Source of the DNA: LB3-1 sp036401895
GTDB taxonomy: Bacteria; Chloroflexota; Chloroflexia; Chloroflexales; Kallotenuaceae
Direction of reading: 5' to 3'
DNA: 63,772 nt
Assembly: GCA_036401895.1 (NCBI GenBank)
Contig: DASWTW010000169.1
Span: 1-63,772 of the forward strand
Positions within the stretch are counted from its first letter, which is position 1. The number at the start of each line of letters is the position of its first letter. The translations under genes were made by a program, and so were the position numbers. The notes beneath the pieces are model-generated. The model saw only the letters and a list, made by a program, of their open reading frames with translations, was not told the DNA's origin and made no database searches. This document shows, one piece after another, positions 40,701-49,713 of this stretch.

Positions 40701-41596
40701 TGCTCGGATTGCAGCGGCACGGCGATCTCGGAGACCACGCCCGGTATCGCGGCGATGAACTCGGGATTGGAGCGCACATCGGGAATACAGATCGTCTGCC
40801 GCTGGCGCATAGCGCGGGCCATAATCCCGGTGGTGATCGGCATGCGCTGGATCACATTCAGGTAGCCGACCTGGTGCTTGCACTGGAGCATGTCGCCGTC
40901 GACCAGGTACAGGCTGACCAGGGGATAGCCGTAGCGCAGCGAGATCTGCTCGACAACTTGTCGCAGCAGCGGATCAAGCTCAAGCGTGTGCGCGATCGTC
41001 GCGCGGATCGCCTCGAACAAGCGCGTGTTACGATCCAGCCTTTGCATCGTAGCCGTCAGCAGCACCTGTCTCAAGGCCAGCCGTACGCCCGCGCTGACAT
41101 GCAGCAGCGACTGCTGCTCGGCCTCGCTCCACGCCGACTCTTCCAGCGCGCCGAGGCAGAGCACCGCCGCGCCCTCGGATAAGGACAGCGGGACGACGGC
41201 GTAGCGGCCGTGCGCGGTTGCCAGCAAGCGAAAAAGATTCTGAAGCGGCTCCGAAGCGTGGCTCAAGCTGGATCCGTGCATGATGCACTTGATCTCATCC
41301 AGCGCAACCGGCCAGTCGCCCAGCGCGTACCATTGGCTCGACGTCGAAGCGTCAGCCTGCCAGACCTGAGCGTGCGGATCGGGCTCGCTCAGCAAGAGCG
41401 CCGCCCAATCGTGAGACACCAGGCTCGGAAGATAGGTTTGCAGCACGGCGCAGAGACTGGCCACATCCTGAGCGGATGCGAGCACATCAAGGAGGCGAGC
41501 TAGAGGATCAGCATCGTCGGGGGATAGCGCGCCACCTGGCAGAGATGAGTTGAGCAGTGTCACATGCGTAGGCAGTGCAGGACGATGCGCAGCCAT
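37793..41596 (-). CDS. Multi-GAF sensor histidine kinase
   Basis: A 1267-residue soluble kinase without membrane spans. About six consecutive GAF-type modules occupy residues ~30-1010 (the first degenerate); the fifth and sixth are close relatives (GVNIPPHLLGIRV, GVNIPEHLLHTRV). A short coiled coil precedes the HisKA domain with His1054 in SEVAHDFNNALTSVLGNSQ, then HATPase_c with LMNLIVNAIDAMPDGG, DTGVGMPPE, FDPFFTTK and GMGTGLGLAIC. GGGAG precedes the ATG. No response regulator is adjacent, so it is an orphan kinase; the GAF domains could sense small ligands or redox state. Confidence 0.92.
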   Translation of the reverse strand: MAAHRPALPTHVTLLNSSLPGGALSPDDADPLARLLDVLASAQDVASLCAVLQTYLPSLVSHDWAALLLSEPDPHAQVWQADASTSSQWYALGDWPVALDEIKCIMHGSSLSHASEPLQNLFRLLATAHGRYAVVPLSLSEGAAVLCLGALEESAWSEAEQQSLLHVSAGVRLALRQVLLTATMQRLDRNTRLFEAIRATIAHTLELDPLLRQVVEQISLRYGYPLVSLYLVDGDMLQCKHQVGYLNVIQRMPITTGIMARAMRQRQTICIPDVRSNPEFIAAIPGVVSEIAVPLQSEQTVYGVLNVESTRDHRLGKHDQIVLEAVAAEVSIAIERAILYSATHQQAQQLAVIDQLRAAIASQLDLDALGMTIVRLLRDQLHFEFVAILLIQDDMLCLRAWCGSYQRIRSRMKLEQGLNGLAIRKQQPLLIKNVLSEPEYLGVADGIVSGMYVPLVYEQNVLGTLCIESRKVLSENDFAIVTSLREQIAAALEQSRRIEVAQRAREREAFLNKLLTAINKTQPDQWHEAWTQLAVQLGTLLESDLCAIGILEPDQTMTLNTWQAQRSPLSDSGPRSLPLSAIDPAILEGFRQGERLYVSDLAAEPQQHSPVRRALVKAGLMSLAVVPVIVDDVLVAILTVAHNQRWPWERADQILLEAVAQHLTAALRQANLWMEEAQRRHELELVYQTALDINAHHDLEAVLQAIVDRACALLSADCGTLHLLLPNDEDAELRVGVNIPPHLLGIRVSRNQGLVGKTLEMTSSYLVPDYSAWSEHDPNFDYTQFGATLGVPLISNKRAIGVLIVAHTGSNKEFSSTAQRLIEMLAAQAAQAIETAQLLEDVRRRSAEMEAVYENALTLSSDLDLPQVLQMIVARAHDLIGCATAGLNLFNPSTQELELVVGVNIPEHLLHTRVKLGQGVVGRSAQQRRTIRLDDYREWPDPARVFKGLPWRSVMAIPLLSGDHMLGALGLTHTDPDRRFSAHDQQLMELFASQAAQAVEHARRFERERILRSDAERSLDEMQAVLQELEQTNERMGRLEKMRLLGELASEVAHDFNNALTSVLGNSQLLLLDETDPLRVETLSAIEAAARDSAAMIKRLQEFGRTQQEPYTEIVDINTIVRDAVTMTQTRWRELTRSNIRLEATLSIRGSVTELRRVLMNLIVNAIDAMPDGGTLAIITENLADAVRISVIDTGVGMPPEVKARVFDPFFTTKAAGMGTGLGLAICHQIVVRHGGTIAVESTPGVGTTFTIMLPVGATQALAVAQK

Positions 41597-41875
41597 ACTA
41601 TTCTGCTCCCAGAACGAACCAATGCCTACGATTCAGAGCACTGGATTACCTTACACACCAGGATCAGGTGGAACACAACAGGTTAATAGTCAGGTTGGCC
41701 TGTAGTGTACCAGCGGACTATGTTCGCTCAAACCTTTGTATCGCGATACGATCTTTTTTTGGTTAAGCCATAAGTCACAACTTTGGCATGACCAGCGACT
41801 GTTCGCCGATCGGGACACTGAACTATCGTCCGGCTACTAAATCAAAGATCATTTACCTGTTAAGCAGTGTGCCGC

Positions 41876-42253
41876 CTAGTATCCGGCACCTGTCAAACGC
41901 GCCCGGATCGACACGCCGGCCAGGAACAGCGCAATGATCGCGTAGATCAGCGTCTCGTAGCGCGTCGAGCGACCACGCGTAAACGAAAACGCAGCCGGAA
42001 TCGAGACCATCGCGACGACGCCGTAGAGAATGTGCAAGATCCCGCGTGCCGGCGCGCCGCCGAGCACATACAGCAGCACGCCCAGCAGGCCCTGCACCAC
42101 CACCAGCCCCTCGCCGATCGCGAGGCCACCCCAGTAGGAGCCGGTCATGCCTTCGCCGCGCAGAAAATTCCACAGGCCCCACAGGCCCAGCGCCACCATA
42201 AACAAGAGCATTGTTACGCTCAGGCGATTATGAATAAAAACGATCGTTTCCAT
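41876..42253 (-). CDS. Small four-span membrane protein
   Basis: A 125-residue protein beginning METIVFIHNRLSVTMLLFMV, with four membrane spans and a Gly-rich second span (GEGLVVVQGLLGVLLYVLGG). Not recognised. The ATG at 42253 has only a weak ribosome site (CGAAG). It lies 58 nt after nth on the same strand and could be co-transcribed. The next 279 bp (to 41597), before the kinase gene, hold no gene. Confidence 0.65.
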   Translation of the reverse strand: METIVFIHNRLSVTMLLFMVALGLWGLWNFLRGEGMTGSYWGGLAIGEGLVVVQGLLGVLLYVLGGAPARGILHILYGVVAMVSIPAAFSFTRGRSTRYETLIYAIIALFLAGVSIRARLTGAGY

Positions 42254-42311
42254 AGCTTCGATGCGGGCAGATCCGCCCTTCAAACAGCGCCGCGCCCTCG
42301 CCCTCGATCGC

Positions 42312-43004
42312 TCAGACCAGAGGCGGGAAGGCGCGCTGAGCTGCATAATAGTCACACACATCGGCGAGCGGGCAACGACCGCACTCGGGCCGCTGCGCGT
42401 GGCAGATTTGACGGCCATGCAGAATCATATTGACGTGAAACGCGTAAACATCGTCCGGCGGCACCGCCTGCTCCAGCAGATCGTGGGCAGCATCCGCGCC
42501 GACTTTAGGCCCGATCAGGCCGAGCCGCTGCGAAACGCGATGCACATGCGTATCGACCGGCAGCGCGGGCATGTCGCAGGCAAAGCAGAGCACGCAGGCC
42601 GCCGTTTTAGGCCCGATGCCCGGCAGCGACGTGAGCCAGCGCTTGGCCTCCGCCAGCGGCAGATCGCGCAGAAAATGCAGATCGAACGAGCCGCGCCGGT
42701 CGAGGACCTCTTGCAGCACATGCTGGATGCGCGGCGCTTTGATGTTGCCGAGACCGGCCGATTTGATCGCGTCGTACAGCTCGGACGTATCCGCAGCCAG
42801 CACCTCTTCCCAGGTGCGGTAGCGCAGCTGAAGCATGCGCCAGGCGCGGCCACTGTTGCGATCGGAGGTGTTTTGCGACAGGATCGTCAGGATCAGCTCT
42901 TCCAGCGGATCGCGGGCGCTGTAGCGCTCACGAGGGCCGTAGACCTCATGCAGACGCTGGTTGACGAGCTGGACTTTCGCTGCATCGGCCGCAGCACGAG
43001 CCAT
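42312..43004 (-). CDS. nth: Endonuclease III
   Basis: Base-excision repair glycosylase/AP lyase of 230 residues that removes oxidised pyrimidines. The helix-hairpin-helix LPGIGPKTAACVL includes the catalytic lysine, VDTHVHRVSQRLGL holds the catalytic aspartate, and CHAQRPECGRCPLADVC has the C-x6-C-x2-C-x5-C spacing of the [4Fe-4S] cluster. AAGAAC precedes the ATG. It is followed on the same strand by a small membrane protein gene. Confidence 0.95.
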   Translation of the reverse strand: MARAAADAAKVQLVNQRLHEVYGPRERYSARDPLEELILTILSQNTSDRNSGRAWRMLQLRYRTWEEVLAADTSELYDAIKSAGLGNIKAPRIQHVLQEVLDRRGSFDLHFLRDLPLAEAKRWLTSLPGIGPKTAACVLCFACDMPALPVDTHVHRVSQRLGLIGPKVGADAAHDLLEQAVPPDDVYAFHVNMILHGRQICHAQRPECGRCPLADVCDYYAAQRAFPPLV

Positions 43005-43114
43005 ACACGGTTCTTTCTAGCGATGTGCGGAGCTGATCAAACGCTTTCACGACAAGCGATTACCTTAACCCATATTATACAGGTTTGCGCGGCTAGCGCC
43101 CAAGCGGAATCGAA

Positions 43115-43144
43115 GCTGCCCGCCTCACAGTGGAGACGGGCAGC
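43115..43144. terminator. GC-rich hairpin between SH3 protein gene and nth
   Basis: GCTGCCCG (43115-43122) pairs with CGGGCAGC (43137-43144), extended inward by CTC/GAG. It lies downstream of the SH3 protein gene on the minus strand. No T-run, so moderate support. Confidence 0.45.
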
Positions 43145-43235
43145 GTGCCGGCTGCTGAAGCCTGGAGTATAACCTGTGGTCTATACACAAAGGCACGCGT
43201 GCTGCGCGCCTCGTCGCTGTTCTGTGCCGGACCGG

Positions 43236-43727
43236 TTACTTCAGCAGCGTCTCGCTGATCCAGCCCTCGGTGCCGGCCGCTACCCCGCCTTTGGGCTCTA
43301 CCACGCGCACACGGTGCCAGACGCCGCTCTCGACGGTGCGATTTTCCAGCAGCACCAGCACATCGCCCGCCGTGACCTGCCCGACAATCGTCTCGGGCGC
43401 GATGCGCGGCTCGGAGCGCAGGTTGCCAGCGTTGACCACGCTGGCGCGCGTTTCGGCGGGCGCTTGCGCCACCGGCGTCACATTCTGCGCCTGAGCGGTC
43501 GCGGTCTGCTGCGCATAATATTCTTTCCAGAGCGGTGTGGCGGTCAGCGCCCGCGCCTCAATGTACTCGCCGTATTTGTTCGCGCCGAAGCCGGAGCCGA
43601 GCATCACCACGCCCAGGAAGCAGATCACCAGGGAGACGGTGATGAACAGCGCGATCGGGCCGCGCCGCCGGGGAGCGTTGGGATTAAAGAGACGATCCCA
43701 GTCGGAGGAATGAGTTTTTTGAGCCAT
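43236..43727 (-). CDS. Membrane-anchored SH3-like domain protein
   Basis: A 163-residue protein: a short cytoplasmic head (MAQKTHSSDWDRLFNPNAPR), one membrane span (GPIALFITVSLVICFLGVVM), a helical linker rich in Ala/Gln, and a bacterial SH3 domain outside (ASVVNAGNLRSEPRIAPETI, then GVWHRVRVVEPKGG and EGWISETLL). SH3b domains of this kind usually bind cell-wall peptides. GAGGTTG upstream supports the ATG at 43727. It may serve the envelope with the ligase fusion that is divergent to it. Confidence 0.82.
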   Translation of the reverse strand: MAQKTHSSDWDRLFNPNAPRRRGPIALFITVSLVICFLGVVMLGSGFGANKYGEYIEARALTATPLWKEYYAQQTATAQAQNVTPVAQAPAETRASVVNAGNLRSEPRIAPETIVGQVTAGDVLVLLENRTVESGVWHRVRVVEPKGGVAAGTEGWISETLLK

Positions 43728-43918
43728 ACAAACAACCTCATGGCAATGTCGGTAACGTCGCGTGGGCGCGCAGGGCGGAGTCATCCGCCGATGCCTCTCG
43801 CTGAGACGGAGCGCCCGACATGCAAGGGATTGTGGCACATTTTCGCGCGGATGATGGTTCGATTCCCGTGCATCCTTTCAGACGTTCATCAGCCGGGACT
43901 AGCGTTTAGTATGGTACA

Positions 43919-46915
43919 TTGGCACCTGTGAAACCAGCATCACTCCGCTCAACGATCATCCGCGCCGGGCTGCGCCTGCTGCTGCTCGGCTGTGCGGCGC
44001 TGCTCTTCGCGGGCAGCCTGTGGTGGGACAACGCCGCCAACCGGGGCGTGACTCCGCCGCCATCCACGCCGATCCCGTTCACCGACGTGCCGCGCGGCGG
44101 CATCAACGCGTATCTGCTGCACGCCGAGGTCATCTTCAACGCCGACGGCTCGGTGATCCCCGACAACAAAGTCAAGCGCACGTTTGAGATGATCGCCGCC
44201 GCCGGCATCCACTGGGTGCGCGTACAATTTCCGTGGGAAGACATCGAGATCTGCGGCAAGAACGATTTTCGCGACTGCCGTCATAACGGCGCGGACGCCT
44301 GGGCCAAGTATGACTACATTGTGGGGGAAGCGCAGCGCAACGGTCTTGAGCTGATCGTCCGGCTCGACAGCCCGCCCGACTGGGCCCGTGAGCGTTTCCG
44401 GGCCACGCCCGAGGTGCAGGCGGCAGCGGCAGACGGCCGGCGCGTGACCGGACCGCCCGACAATCTGCAAGACTTCGCGGATTTCGCGGCGATCGTGGCC
44501 GGGCGCTACCGCGAGCAGCTGCGCTTCTTCCAAATCTGGAACGAGCCCAATCTGCCGGGCGAGTGGAACTACCATCGCCAGGAGCCGGCCGAGCTAGTGG
44601 AGATGCTGCGCGTCACGCGGGCGGCGGTCAAGGCTGCTAATCCCGAGGCCGTGATCCTGTTCCCGGCGCTCTCGCCTACCGACGGACGCGGCGACGGCGT
44701 GAACGATCTCGACTACTTGCAGGGCGTGTACGCCGCCGGTGGCCGCGAGCAGTTCGACATTATGTCGGCGCAGCTCTACGGCCTGGGCCAGCCGCCGACG
44801 GAGCATCGCTATGTGCGGCCGGGCAACTCGCCGCTGCGTCCGATCGAGACCAAGACCGATGTCGGGCGCGTGGTGCTGCTGCGCGAGATCATGGTGCGTA
44901 ACGGCGACGCAAACAAGACGATCTGGGTCAGCGAGCTGGGCTGGAACAGCGCGCCCAAATCGATCGGGCCGGCCGCGCTGACCTGGGGCGAGCCGGTCTC
45001 CGAGGAGCTGAAGGGCGAGTATCTCGTGCAGGCGATGCAGCGCGCCCAGCAGGAGTGGCCCTGGATGGGGCCGATGTGCATCTGGATGTTTCGCTGGGGT
45101 GGCGAGCCGCCCAATCCCGGCGATCCGACGCCGTTCTTTCAGCTGGTCGACTTCGACTTCAATCCGCTGCCGGCCTACAGCCGCATCCAGAGCTATTTCA
45201 GCGGCCCGCCAGCAGAGCTAGCTCCCGCGCAGCCGAGTATCCTGGCGACGGCGGCAACCGTGGGCAGCGCGGCCCTGCTGATCGCGGCGAGCGTGTGGCT
45301 CTTCCCGGCGCTGGCAGCCGTGCTGGCGACCATCGAGGCGCGTAGCCACAGCCGTCGCCAGAGTTTCCAGCGGCGAGTCTCGGGCACGCTGGGCCGCATC
45401 CCGATTCCCAACGATCGCGTGATGCTCGTGCTGCTGGGCCTGGCGCTGCTGCTGTTCTACTTTGGCTCGCCGCAGCTGCCGATCACAGCGCTGGGCGGGC
45501 TGATCTTCCTCGCGCTGGCGCTGCTGCGGCCCAGGCTGGCACTGCTGTTTGTGCCGGCCAGCGTGCCGCTGTATCTGGCTCCCAAAGGCGTGTGGGACGC
45601 GCGCTTCGGCCTGTCGCGGCCGTCGGGATACTTCATGCCGGCTCACGAGTTTGTGCTGCTGTGTGTGCTGGCGGGCACGGCGCTGGTGCTGCTGCGTCTG
45701 GCGCCCTGGCATGGAATCCGTCACCGGCTGCGCAGCGCGCTGGCGGTCTCGTCGCCGCTGTGGCCGATCCTGCTCTTTGGGCTGCTCGGCACGCTAGGCG
45801 TGGCGGTGGCGGCGTCACGCGGCGCGGCGCTGCGCGAGTGGCGCTGGCTGATCGTCGAGCCGCTGCTCTTCTATGGGCTGGTGCGCTTCTGGAGCCGCGA
45901 TGCAGTCGATCGCTGGCGGCTGATCTCCGCCTGGCTGATCACAGGCGCGGCGGTAGCAGCGATCGGACTGTTGCAGCTGGGCGGTCTGGATCTGGCGGCG
46001 CTACTGCCACAGGGCCAGTGCTTCAGCGAGCGGGTTGTGCTGGCCGAGGGCGGGCTGCGGCGCATCAGCTCGGTGTACTGCCATCCCAACAACCTGGCGC
46101 TGGCGCTCGATCGCGTGTGGCCGGTCTGGGCCGCGCTGGCGCTGCTGGGCGTCACGCTCCAAGGTCGATCGCTGCCACGGCTGGATCGCAGGGCGTGGCT
46201 GCTGACCGGCGGCGCGCTGCTGTGTCTGGCGGCGGTCGGCGCGACCTTCTCGAAAGGCGCGTTTCTGGGCGCTTTCCTGGCGCTGGTACTGCTCGGGCTG
46301 TTGCTGCGGCGCAAAGGCCACGCGCTGGGATTGCCGCTGCTGGGGCTGGCGCTGCTGGGCGCGCTGGGCGTGCTGGTACTCGGCGGCGTGCTCGGCATCG
46401 AGCGGCTCAATCTGCTCGGCGGCTCGTCCGGCGCGCGTGTCGAGCTGTGGACCTCGGCGCTCAACATGTGGCGCGATCATCCGCTATCCGGCGTCGGACT
46501 GGATCAGTTCTACCACTACCGAACTGCGCCCGAATTCGGCGATCGCTACATCGATACGGCGGCGCGCACGACCAACGAGCAGTACGCCTCGCATCCGCAC
46601 AATCTGATCCTGGATCTGCTGGTGCGGCTGGGTCCTGTGGGCGTGATCGTCGTCGGCTGGCTCGTGCTACACTTCTTCTGGCGCAGCCGCCGCCTGATCC
46701 GGCTGCCGGGCCGCGACGGCGTGCTGGCGCTCGGTCTGATCGCCGGCATGGCCGCCGCGCTGACGCATGGCCTGGTCGATAATTTTTACTTCGTGCCGGA
46801 TCTGGCCTTTAGCTTCTGGCTGATGCTGGGGCTGGTCGATACGCTGGCGGCGGAGCGCTCGCCCGTTTTGGCCGACGCGCACGCCGAACGACTGGAAGCT
46901 GTGAGCACCCCCTGA
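43919..46915 (+). CDS. Fusion of clan GH-A glycosidase and O-antigen ligase/polymerase
   Basis: A 998-residue membrane protein. After one N-terminal span (~17-37) comes an extracytoplasmic GH-A-type barrel (~55-430, GH39/GH5-like) with acid/base Glu209 in FFQIWNEPN and nucleophile Glu339 in WVSELGW, both in the right places. A span region then starts at ~440 and holds roughly 10-12 helices with the Wzy_C/WaaL pattern: VYCHPNNLALALDR, WRDHPLSGVGLDQF, and SHPHNLILDLLVRLGPVGV. It could trim and transfer or polymerise a surface glycan in one protein. Start unclear: TTG 43919 or GTG 43928, no ribosome site. A TAGTAT hexamer ends 6 nt before the TTG, so leaderless translation is possible. Confidence 0.85.
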   Translation: MAPVKPASLRSTIIRAGLRLLLLGCAALLFAGSLWWDNAANRGVTPPPSTPIPFTDVPRGGINAYLLHAEVIFNADGSVIPDNKVKRTFEMIAAAGIHWVRVQFPWEDIEICGKNDFRDCRHNGADAWAKYDYIVGEAQRNGLELIVRLDSPPDWARERFRATPEVQAAAADGRRVTGPPDNLQDFADFAAIVAGRYREQLRFFQIWNEPNLPGEWNYHRQEPAELVEMLRVTRAAVKAANPEAVILFPALSPTDGRGDGVNDLDYLQGVYAAGGREQFDIMSAQLYGLGQPPTEHRYVRPGNSPLRPIETKTDVGRVVLLREIMVRNGDANKTIWVSELGWNSAPKSIGPAALTWGEPVSEELKGEYLVQAMQRAQQEWPWMGPMCIWMFRWGGEPPNPGDPTPFFQLVDFDFNPLPAYSRIQSYFSGPPAELAPAQPSILATAATVGSAALLIAASVWLFPALAAVLATIEARSHSRRQSFQRRVSGTLGRIPIPNDRVMLVLLGLALLLFYFGSPQLPITALGGLIFLALALLRPRLALLFVPASVPLYLAPKGVWDARFGLSRPSGYFMPAHEFVLLCVLAGTALVLLRLAPWHGIRHRLRSALAVSSPLWPILLFGLLGTLGVAVAASRGAALREWRWLIVEPLLFYGLVRFWSRDAVDRWRLISAWLITGAAVAAIGLLQLGGLDLAALLPQGQCFSERVVLAEGGLRRISSVYCHPNNLALALDRVWPVWAALALLGVTLQGRSLPRLDRRAWLLTGGALLCLAAVGATFSKGAFLGAFLALVLLGLLLRRKGHALGLPLLGLALLGALGVLVLGGVLGIERLNLLGGSSGARVELWTSALNMWRDHPLSGVGLDQFYHYRTAPEFGDRYIDTAARTTNEQYASHPHNLILDLLVRLGPVGVIVVGWLVLHFFWRSRRLIRLPGRDGVLALGLIAGMAAALTHGLVDNFYFVPDLAFSFWLMLGLVDTLAAERSPVLADAHAERLEAVSTP

Positions 46916-46966
46916 TCTTCGAGCATCGCCGCGCCCGTCCCGGCGCGACACCAGAGGGAGGGCCTC

Positions 46967-47905
46967 ATGCGACGAATCGGCTCCTGCCTGGGTACGCTGT
47001 TCCGCTATATGGTTGTGGCGCTGATGATCGCGCTGTTCGTGACTCCGCCGCTGATCGTCGACGTCGCCGGCGAGGTCGCGCCCGGAGCGGTGGTCGCCAA
47101 GCGCGAGGTGATCAGGAAGATCACCACCTCCTGGGAGCGTAACCTTTACGTCGACGTGCGCTACCGGCCACACGACGCGACCGAGACCGAGGTCATCGCG
47201 CTGGCCGTCGACGCCGCAACCTACGATCGCTTCCACACCGGCGACGAGACCGAGGTGCGCTACACGCCGCATCCGCTGCTGCGCCGGCTCAGCCCAATCG
47301 GCTTTACGCGGCTTCAGGACCAATCGTCGCTGGCAGCGTTGGTGGCGCGATTTGGCAGCTCGGTATCCGTGTGGCTGGCCGGTGTCGTGCTGTGGTTCGT
47401 GCTGTGGTTCGTCTGGTCGAAGTGGCGCAGCGGCTTGCTGATGTGGCTGCTGGTGCTGTCCGGGATAGCCGGACTCTTCTCCTCGATCTCGGACTGGCCT
47501 GACCAGCCGCCGGAAGATCTGATCACAGGCAGCGCCACGGTCCAAAACATCCGCCGCGTCGATGTAATTCTGGAAGGCCGGCGACGCAGCAACACCGAGG
47601 CGGTGCAGCCCTACGACATCGTGGAGCTGCGCTTTGTGCCGGAGGGACGCACCGATCCCGTCGTAGCCGTGGACATGCTCGACGCCGAGAGCCTGCCCAA
47701 TCTGGCGGTGGAGGCGACGGTTCCGATCCGCTACAGCGCGCAGAATCCACGCTGGGCGCAGATCGAAGGCGGCAGCCGCACTTTTTATTGGAAGAACCTG
47801 CTTTTTATCGTCGCGATCGTGCTGGGCCTCCTCGGCATCCTCGCGATCTCCTGGCTCTTCAACCGACGACGACGGCGCCGCGCCAGCGGTCCATCGTTGC
47901 CGTGA
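46967..47905 (+). CDS. DUF3592-like membrane protein
   Basis: A 312-residue protein with four spans (residues ~13-32, ~130-147, ~155-170, ~273-292) and two similar extracytoplasmic beta-rich segments (VVAKREVIRKITTSWERNLY, and ITGSATVQNIRRVDVILEGR). Each is followed by a motif of the DUF3592 type (the residues around VRYTPHPLLRRL and IRYSAQNPRWAQI). The duplication suggests two DUF3592 units. AGAGGGAGGG precedes the ATG. Starts 51 nt after the fusion gene, probably in one operon; role unknown. Confidence 0.7.
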   Translation: MRRIGSCLGTLFRYMVVALMIALFVTPPLIVDVAGEVAPGAVVAKREVIRKITTSWERNLYVDVRYRPHDATETEVIALAVDAATYDRFHTGDETEVRYTPHPLLRRLSPIGFTRLQDQSSLAALVARFGSSVSVWLAGVVLWFVLWFVWSKWRSGLLMWLLVLSGIAGLFSSISDWPDQPPEDLITGSATVQNIRRVDVILEGRRRSNTEAVQPYDIVELRFVPEGRTDPVVAVDMLDAESLPNLAVEATVPIRYSAQNPRWAQIEGGSRTFYWKNLLFIVAIVLGLLGILAISWLFNRRRRRRASGPSLP

Positions 47906-47992
47906 GCACGCAAAAAATCCCAGCGCAACCGCCCGAATGATGTTACCATTCCCGGCCTATGATCGAGCACTCGCAGCAATAGAAAAGGCTTT

Positions 47993-49249
47993 ATGTCAAC
48001 GACACCACCCTCCACCGAACGGACGGCACGCCAGTCACCATTCGTCGCGTTCCGGCACCACGATTTCAGACTGCTCTGGTTCGGCCAGATCGTCTCGCAG
48101 GCGGGCAGCCAGATGACGATCGTGGCGATCAGCTGGCAGCTCTACGAGCTGACCAATAATCCGCTCTCGCTGGGCCTGATCGGCCTGTTTCGTATCATCC
48201 CGCTGCTGATCTTTTCGCTGGGCAGCGGCGTGCTGGCCGACGCCTTCGACCGCCGCAAGCTGATGCTGCTGAGTCAGGCGACCTCGATGATCATGGCGGC
48301 AATCCTGGCGGCGACGACGTACTTTGGCCTGGCCTCGGCCGCGCTGATCTATGGCGTAATTCTGCTCAGCTCAACCGCCAACACCTTCGATCTTCCGGCG
48401 CGGCAGGCGCTGATCCCCAGCCTGGTGCCGCGCGAGCATCTGACCAACGCGCTGAGCCTGAACATTATCGGCTGGCAGATCGCGACGATTGTCGGGCCAA
48501 CGATCGGCGGCCTGCTGCTGGCCTGGCGCGGCAACGCCGACGCGGTCTATGCGATCGATGCGATCTCCTTCGGCGCGGTGATCATCTCGCTGCTAATGAT
48601 GCGCACGCGGCATATTGTCAGCGCCGAGAAGCGCAACATTTCGCTGGGCGCGGCGCTGGAAGGGCTGCGCTTTGTGCGCGGCACGCCGATCCTGTTCTGG
48701 ACGATGGCGCTGGACTTTATCGCGACGTTCTTCGCCGGCGCGATGACGCTGCTGCCGGTCTTTGCGCGCGATATTCTGCTGGTCGACGAGCGCGGCCTGG
48801 GTGTTCTCTACGCGATGCCCTCGGTCGGCGCGGTGCTGACCGGCCTGCTGATGGCCTGGCTCGGCAACGTGCGCCATCAAGGCCCGATCATTCTGTGGTC
48901 GGTAGCGGCCTACGGGCTCTGCACGGCGATCTTTGGCGTCTCGACCTCGTTCTGGCTTTCCTGCCTGATGCTGGCCGGCATCGGCGCGACTGACACGATC
49001 AGCATGGTAATCCGCAACACGCTGCGCCAGACGCTCACACCTGACGAGCTGCGCGGGCGGATGGTCTCGGTCAATCAGCTTTTTTTTGCCGGCGGCCCGC
49101 AGCTTGGCGAGGTCGAGGCCGGCGTGATCGCGCGCTTGCTGGGAGCATCGGTCGCGGTCTGGACCGGCGGCGTGGCCTGTATTCTGGGCGTGCTGCTGAT
49201 CGGCCTGGGCGTGCCCAGCCTGCGCCGCTATCACGATCCGCAGGGCTGA
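47993..49249 (+). CDS. MFS transporter (EntS/MFS_3-like)
   Basis: A 418-residue, 12-span exporter. FRLLWFGQIVSQAGSQMTIV and the loop 2-3 motif GVLADAFDRRKLMLLSQATS are typical of the MFS_3 group (enterobactin exporter EntS, macrolide efflux-type), as is LPARQALIPSLVPREHLTNA. Substrate cannot be inferred. AAAGG precedes the ATG. It lies 88 nt after the DUF3592-like gene and 33 nt before the next small gene. Confidence 0.88.
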   Translation: MSTTPPSTERTARQSPFVAFRHHDFRLLWFGQIVSQAGSQMTIVAISWQLYELTNNPLSLGLIGLFRIIPLLIFSLGSGVLADAFDRRKLMLLSQATSMIMAAILAATTYFGLASAALIYGVILLSSTANTFDLPARQALIPSLVPREHLTNALSLNIIGWQIATIVGPTIGGLLLAWRGNADAVYAIDAISFGAVIISLLMMRTRHIVSAEKRNISLGAALEGLRFVRGTPILFWTMALDFIATFFAGAMTLLPVFARDILLVDERGLGVLYAMPSVGAVLTGLLMAWLGNVRHQGPIILWSVAAYGLCTAIFGVSTSFWLSCLMLAGIGATDTISMVIRNTLRQTLTPDELRGRMVSVNQLFFAGGPQLGEVEAGVIARLLGASVAVWTGGVACILGVLLIGLGVPSLRRYHDPQG

Positions 49250-49282
49250 TGGTATCATGAGCGCTGAATTGGGAGGAAGTGT

Positions 49283-49681
49283 ATGACAAATCATGATCAC
49301 GATCAGCCAGCCGATGAGCAGCCGCCGGAGGCAGCTCCCGCCGCGCCACCAGCCGACGCGGAGCAGATCGGGTCGCTGATCTTTGTGCCTAACCCGGAAT
49401 ATCCCTACCCGTTCAAGGTTGCCACGCCGCCACGCTTCTGGATGGAAGAAACTACCGGCGCGCTCAACGAGGCGGTCGACACCTACATGAACGGCGAGAA
49501 GCTCACGACCGAGCAGCTGGATCGGATCAAGCTGTATCTGCGCCAGTACATCGAGCGCGCGGTGCTGTCGAGCGATGCCAACAAAAAGCTGCTGCTCAGC
49601 AAGATCGACAAGCTGAAGACGACCGCCGACGTCGAGCGCTACGCCGATGAGATCTCGGAGTACGGCGCGGAAGTTTTTTAG
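49283..49681 (+). CDS. Small conserved protein, unknown function
   Basis: A 132-residue acidic protein. The first ~35 residues are low complexity (Pro/Ala/Glu/Asp), the rest is helical with the recurring features NPEYPYPFKVATPPRFWMEE and LDRIKLYLRQYIERAVL. There is no membrane segment or catalytic motif. GGGAGGAAG gives a strong ribosome site. I do not recognise the family. It lies between an MFS exporter and a methyltransferase on the same strand. Confidence 0.6.
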   Translation: MTNHDHDQPADEQPPEAAPAAPPADAEQIGSLIFVPNPEYPYPFKVATPPRFWMEETTGALNEAVDTYMNGEKLTTEQLDRIKLYLRQYIERAVLSSDANKKLLLSKIDKLKTTADVERYADEISEYGAEVF

Positions 49682-49713
49682 CGTCCCGTCAACATCATAC
49701 AAAAGGCAGAGCT

